A stretch of DNA of 64,000 nt from Dactylonectria macrodidyma (Eukaryota > Ascomycota > Sordariomycetes > Hypocreales > Nectriaceae), in assembly GCA_020744425.1 (NCBI GenBank), contig JAGMUV010000028.1, positions 186,001 through 250,000 on the forward strand. The letters run 5' to 3'. The position numbers and the translations under genes are program-made. Positions 62,794-64,000 of this stretch are shown here, piece after piece (the stretch's first letter is position 1; every line of letters starts with the position of its first letter). Under the pieces are notes generated by a model. The model was not told the origin of the DNA and did not search any database. It saw nothing but the letters and a program-made list of their open reading frames with translations.

Positions 62794-62988
62794 TGTCACG
62801 GGCCAGATGAGATCGACTCAAGAGGTAATGCTGCTGTATTGCGAGAATACTACGATAAAGAGGAAAGAGAGAAAGCGGGCAGGCGCGTGGACGCGTAGAC
62901 GCGTTGATAGTCCCTGTGGCCTGCCCCGTGTGTCCTAGTTACGTATCGACCCCACCCTGGGTCCAGCACTCCAACCACTCCCGTCACA
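62794..62988. repeat. Solo LTR-like repeat, copy 2 (195 bp)
   Basis: Nearly identical to 17003-17195 (for example GACTCAAGAGGTAATGCTGC against AACTCAAGAGGTAATGCCAC), with the same TG...CA ends. The flanks ATCAC and CCAAG do not match, so no target duplication is visible. Confidence 0.72.
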
Positions 62989-63586
62989 CCAAGAGCCATT
63001 TGGGGTTTCAAAGCCTCAAGATAGAGATGAAGAGGGACAAAGGAGTCCAAAGGCAGTCATAGATGACGATTCCTAGTCATCACAACCAGATTAAATTCGA
63101 GTACCATAGACAAGTAAGCCGGTTCGTTATCAAAACTCACATGAGTGATTTTAAGGATGGAGATGAATTTCCTAATAGATATGCTTATAGCAGGCTATTA
63201 CTTTTGAGTCATAAGGTAATATTTCAACATGGAGTTCAGCCTGTATAGCATCTTCGTCCTTGAGATCGTTGAATTGGAATGACGAGATATGACCCTGTTC
63301 TGAACCTCCTGACTGGCGAGTGAATAAGGTTCTTCATCTTGAGCGTAGGATTGAGCGGGGAGGTGGACAGATCCACTTGCTAAGTTCAACGTCATATCAA
63401 CGTGCGAGATACAGTTGAATCTAGATCATGAGAGATTCAGGACACGCTCTGTCTAGCAATCTACCCCGCATCGTGCCGAGGAGAGGATATTAAACACCAT
63501 ATAAGGCCACGTGTGATAATGAGGACTTTAATCTCCGATTCCAGCTAACGTATGGCGGTTGTGATACATTTGATGTATTCTTCTCT
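62989..63586. other. Spacer at the right side of the window
   Basis: AT-rich sequence without a recognised gene. Confidence 0.4.
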
Positions 63587-63826
63587 TGTGTCTTTGTATT
63601 CTATTAGCCTGGCTTCCGTCCAAGTTGCCAACTGTTGACTAGTTCCCGACGTGCACAAGTCATCTTGAACCCGGTATCCGACTATGCCACTAGTGAACTT
63701 AGCCGATGTGTCTTTGTATTCTATTAGCCCGGCTTCCGTCCAAGTTGCCAACTGTTAACTTGTTCCCGACGTGCGCAAGTCGTCTTAAACCCGGTATCCG
63801 ACTATGCCACTAGTGAACTTAGTTGG
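63587..63826. repeat. Tandem duplication, 120-bp period, two copies
   Basis: TGTGTCTTTGTATTCTATTA begins both units (63587 and 63707). Through CCGTCCAAGTTGCCAACTGT and CTATGCCACTAGTGAACTTA they differ at only a handful of positions, mostly transitions. No ORF or function is recognised. The last 170 bp of the window (63827-64000) show nothing identifiable. Confidence 0.85.
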
Positions 63827-64000
63827 CCGATGCAACCAATCACGAAGCACACAATTGATGATGCTGTGTCTGCTAAACCTCATTTATTCTTTGATACCAC
63901 ATCAACCTTGTTCTAGACCAGATGGTAGCATTTTTGACGAGGCCCACCAGCTTGTTCTTCCCCGCCGCGGGGCCCGCAATTTAACTAACAGCTCACGTCA

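Noticed and set aside
1..64000. CRISPR arrays, rRNA, bacterial operons or a secondary-metabolite cluster
   Set aside because: No regularly spaced repeats, rRNA-like sequence, Shine-Dalgarno-led gene strings, or PKS/NRPS domains were seen on either strand.

Overview
The window is nuclear DNA of a filamentous ascomycete (Pezizomycotina, most likely a Sordariomycete; the species cannot be named from sequence alone). This rests on genes split by 48-77 bp introns with GT/GC-AG ends and CTAAC/CTAAT-like branch sites, on fungal-type families (PDR-type ABC pump, LtrA-type membrane protein, Zn2Cys6 regulator, GH17/GH18/GH55 glucan and chitin enzymes, PTH11/rhodopsin-type receptor, short secreted tyrosinase), on fungal transposons (Copia, Tad-like LINE, Fot1/pogo, hAT, Helitron), and on C-to-T/G-to-A nonsense changes in repeated copies that resemble repeat-induced point mutation (RIP).

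Layout. 0.6-11.4 kb: one PDR-type ABC transporter gene on the minus strand, complete in five exons, whose first intron (about 62 bp originally) has been expanded to 6.16 kb by a young Copia insertion with a non-matching right end. 12.4-13.3 kb: truncated copy of a Zn2Cys6 regulator. 14.5-16.5 kb: LtrA-type membrane protein. 17.9-18.5 kb: small SRPBCC protein. 19.4-35.6 kb: repeat-rich block with two inverted copies of an unidentified repeat (one carrying an intact Fot1-like transposon, the other showing the empty site), an SDR pseudogene hit by an 85-bp solo LTR, a GPI-type GH17 glucanase, a LINE missing its 3' half, and the full-length Zn2Cys6 regulator. 36.9-39.7 kb: intact pogo-type element. 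39.8-50.9 kb: gene-dense GC-rich island with a divergent pair of secreted cell-wall enzymes (a killer-toxin-like CBM18/GH18 chitinase and a GH55 glucanase ending in LysM modules) and a small protein convergent with the latter. 50.9-64 kb: decayed sequence with an unknown pseudogene, a pogo transposase split by a solo LTR-like insertion, a receptor-like gene, an intact tyrosinase, and hAT, Helitron and LTR debris.

How it fits together. The chitinase and GH55 genes are predicted to bind and cut chitin and beta-1,3-glucan and share an intergenic region, which suggests a joint role in fungal wall remodelling or in attack on other fungi; GH17, the ABC pump, the receptor-like protein and the tyrosinase are other surface or secreted functions. 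Transposons lie between almost all of these genes. Reading the filled and empty sites gives a relative history: older RIP-like repeats, then Fot1, MITE and LTR insertions, and most recently the Copia element with apparently identical LTRs. I see no rRNA, tRNA, CRISPR array or prokaryotic operon.
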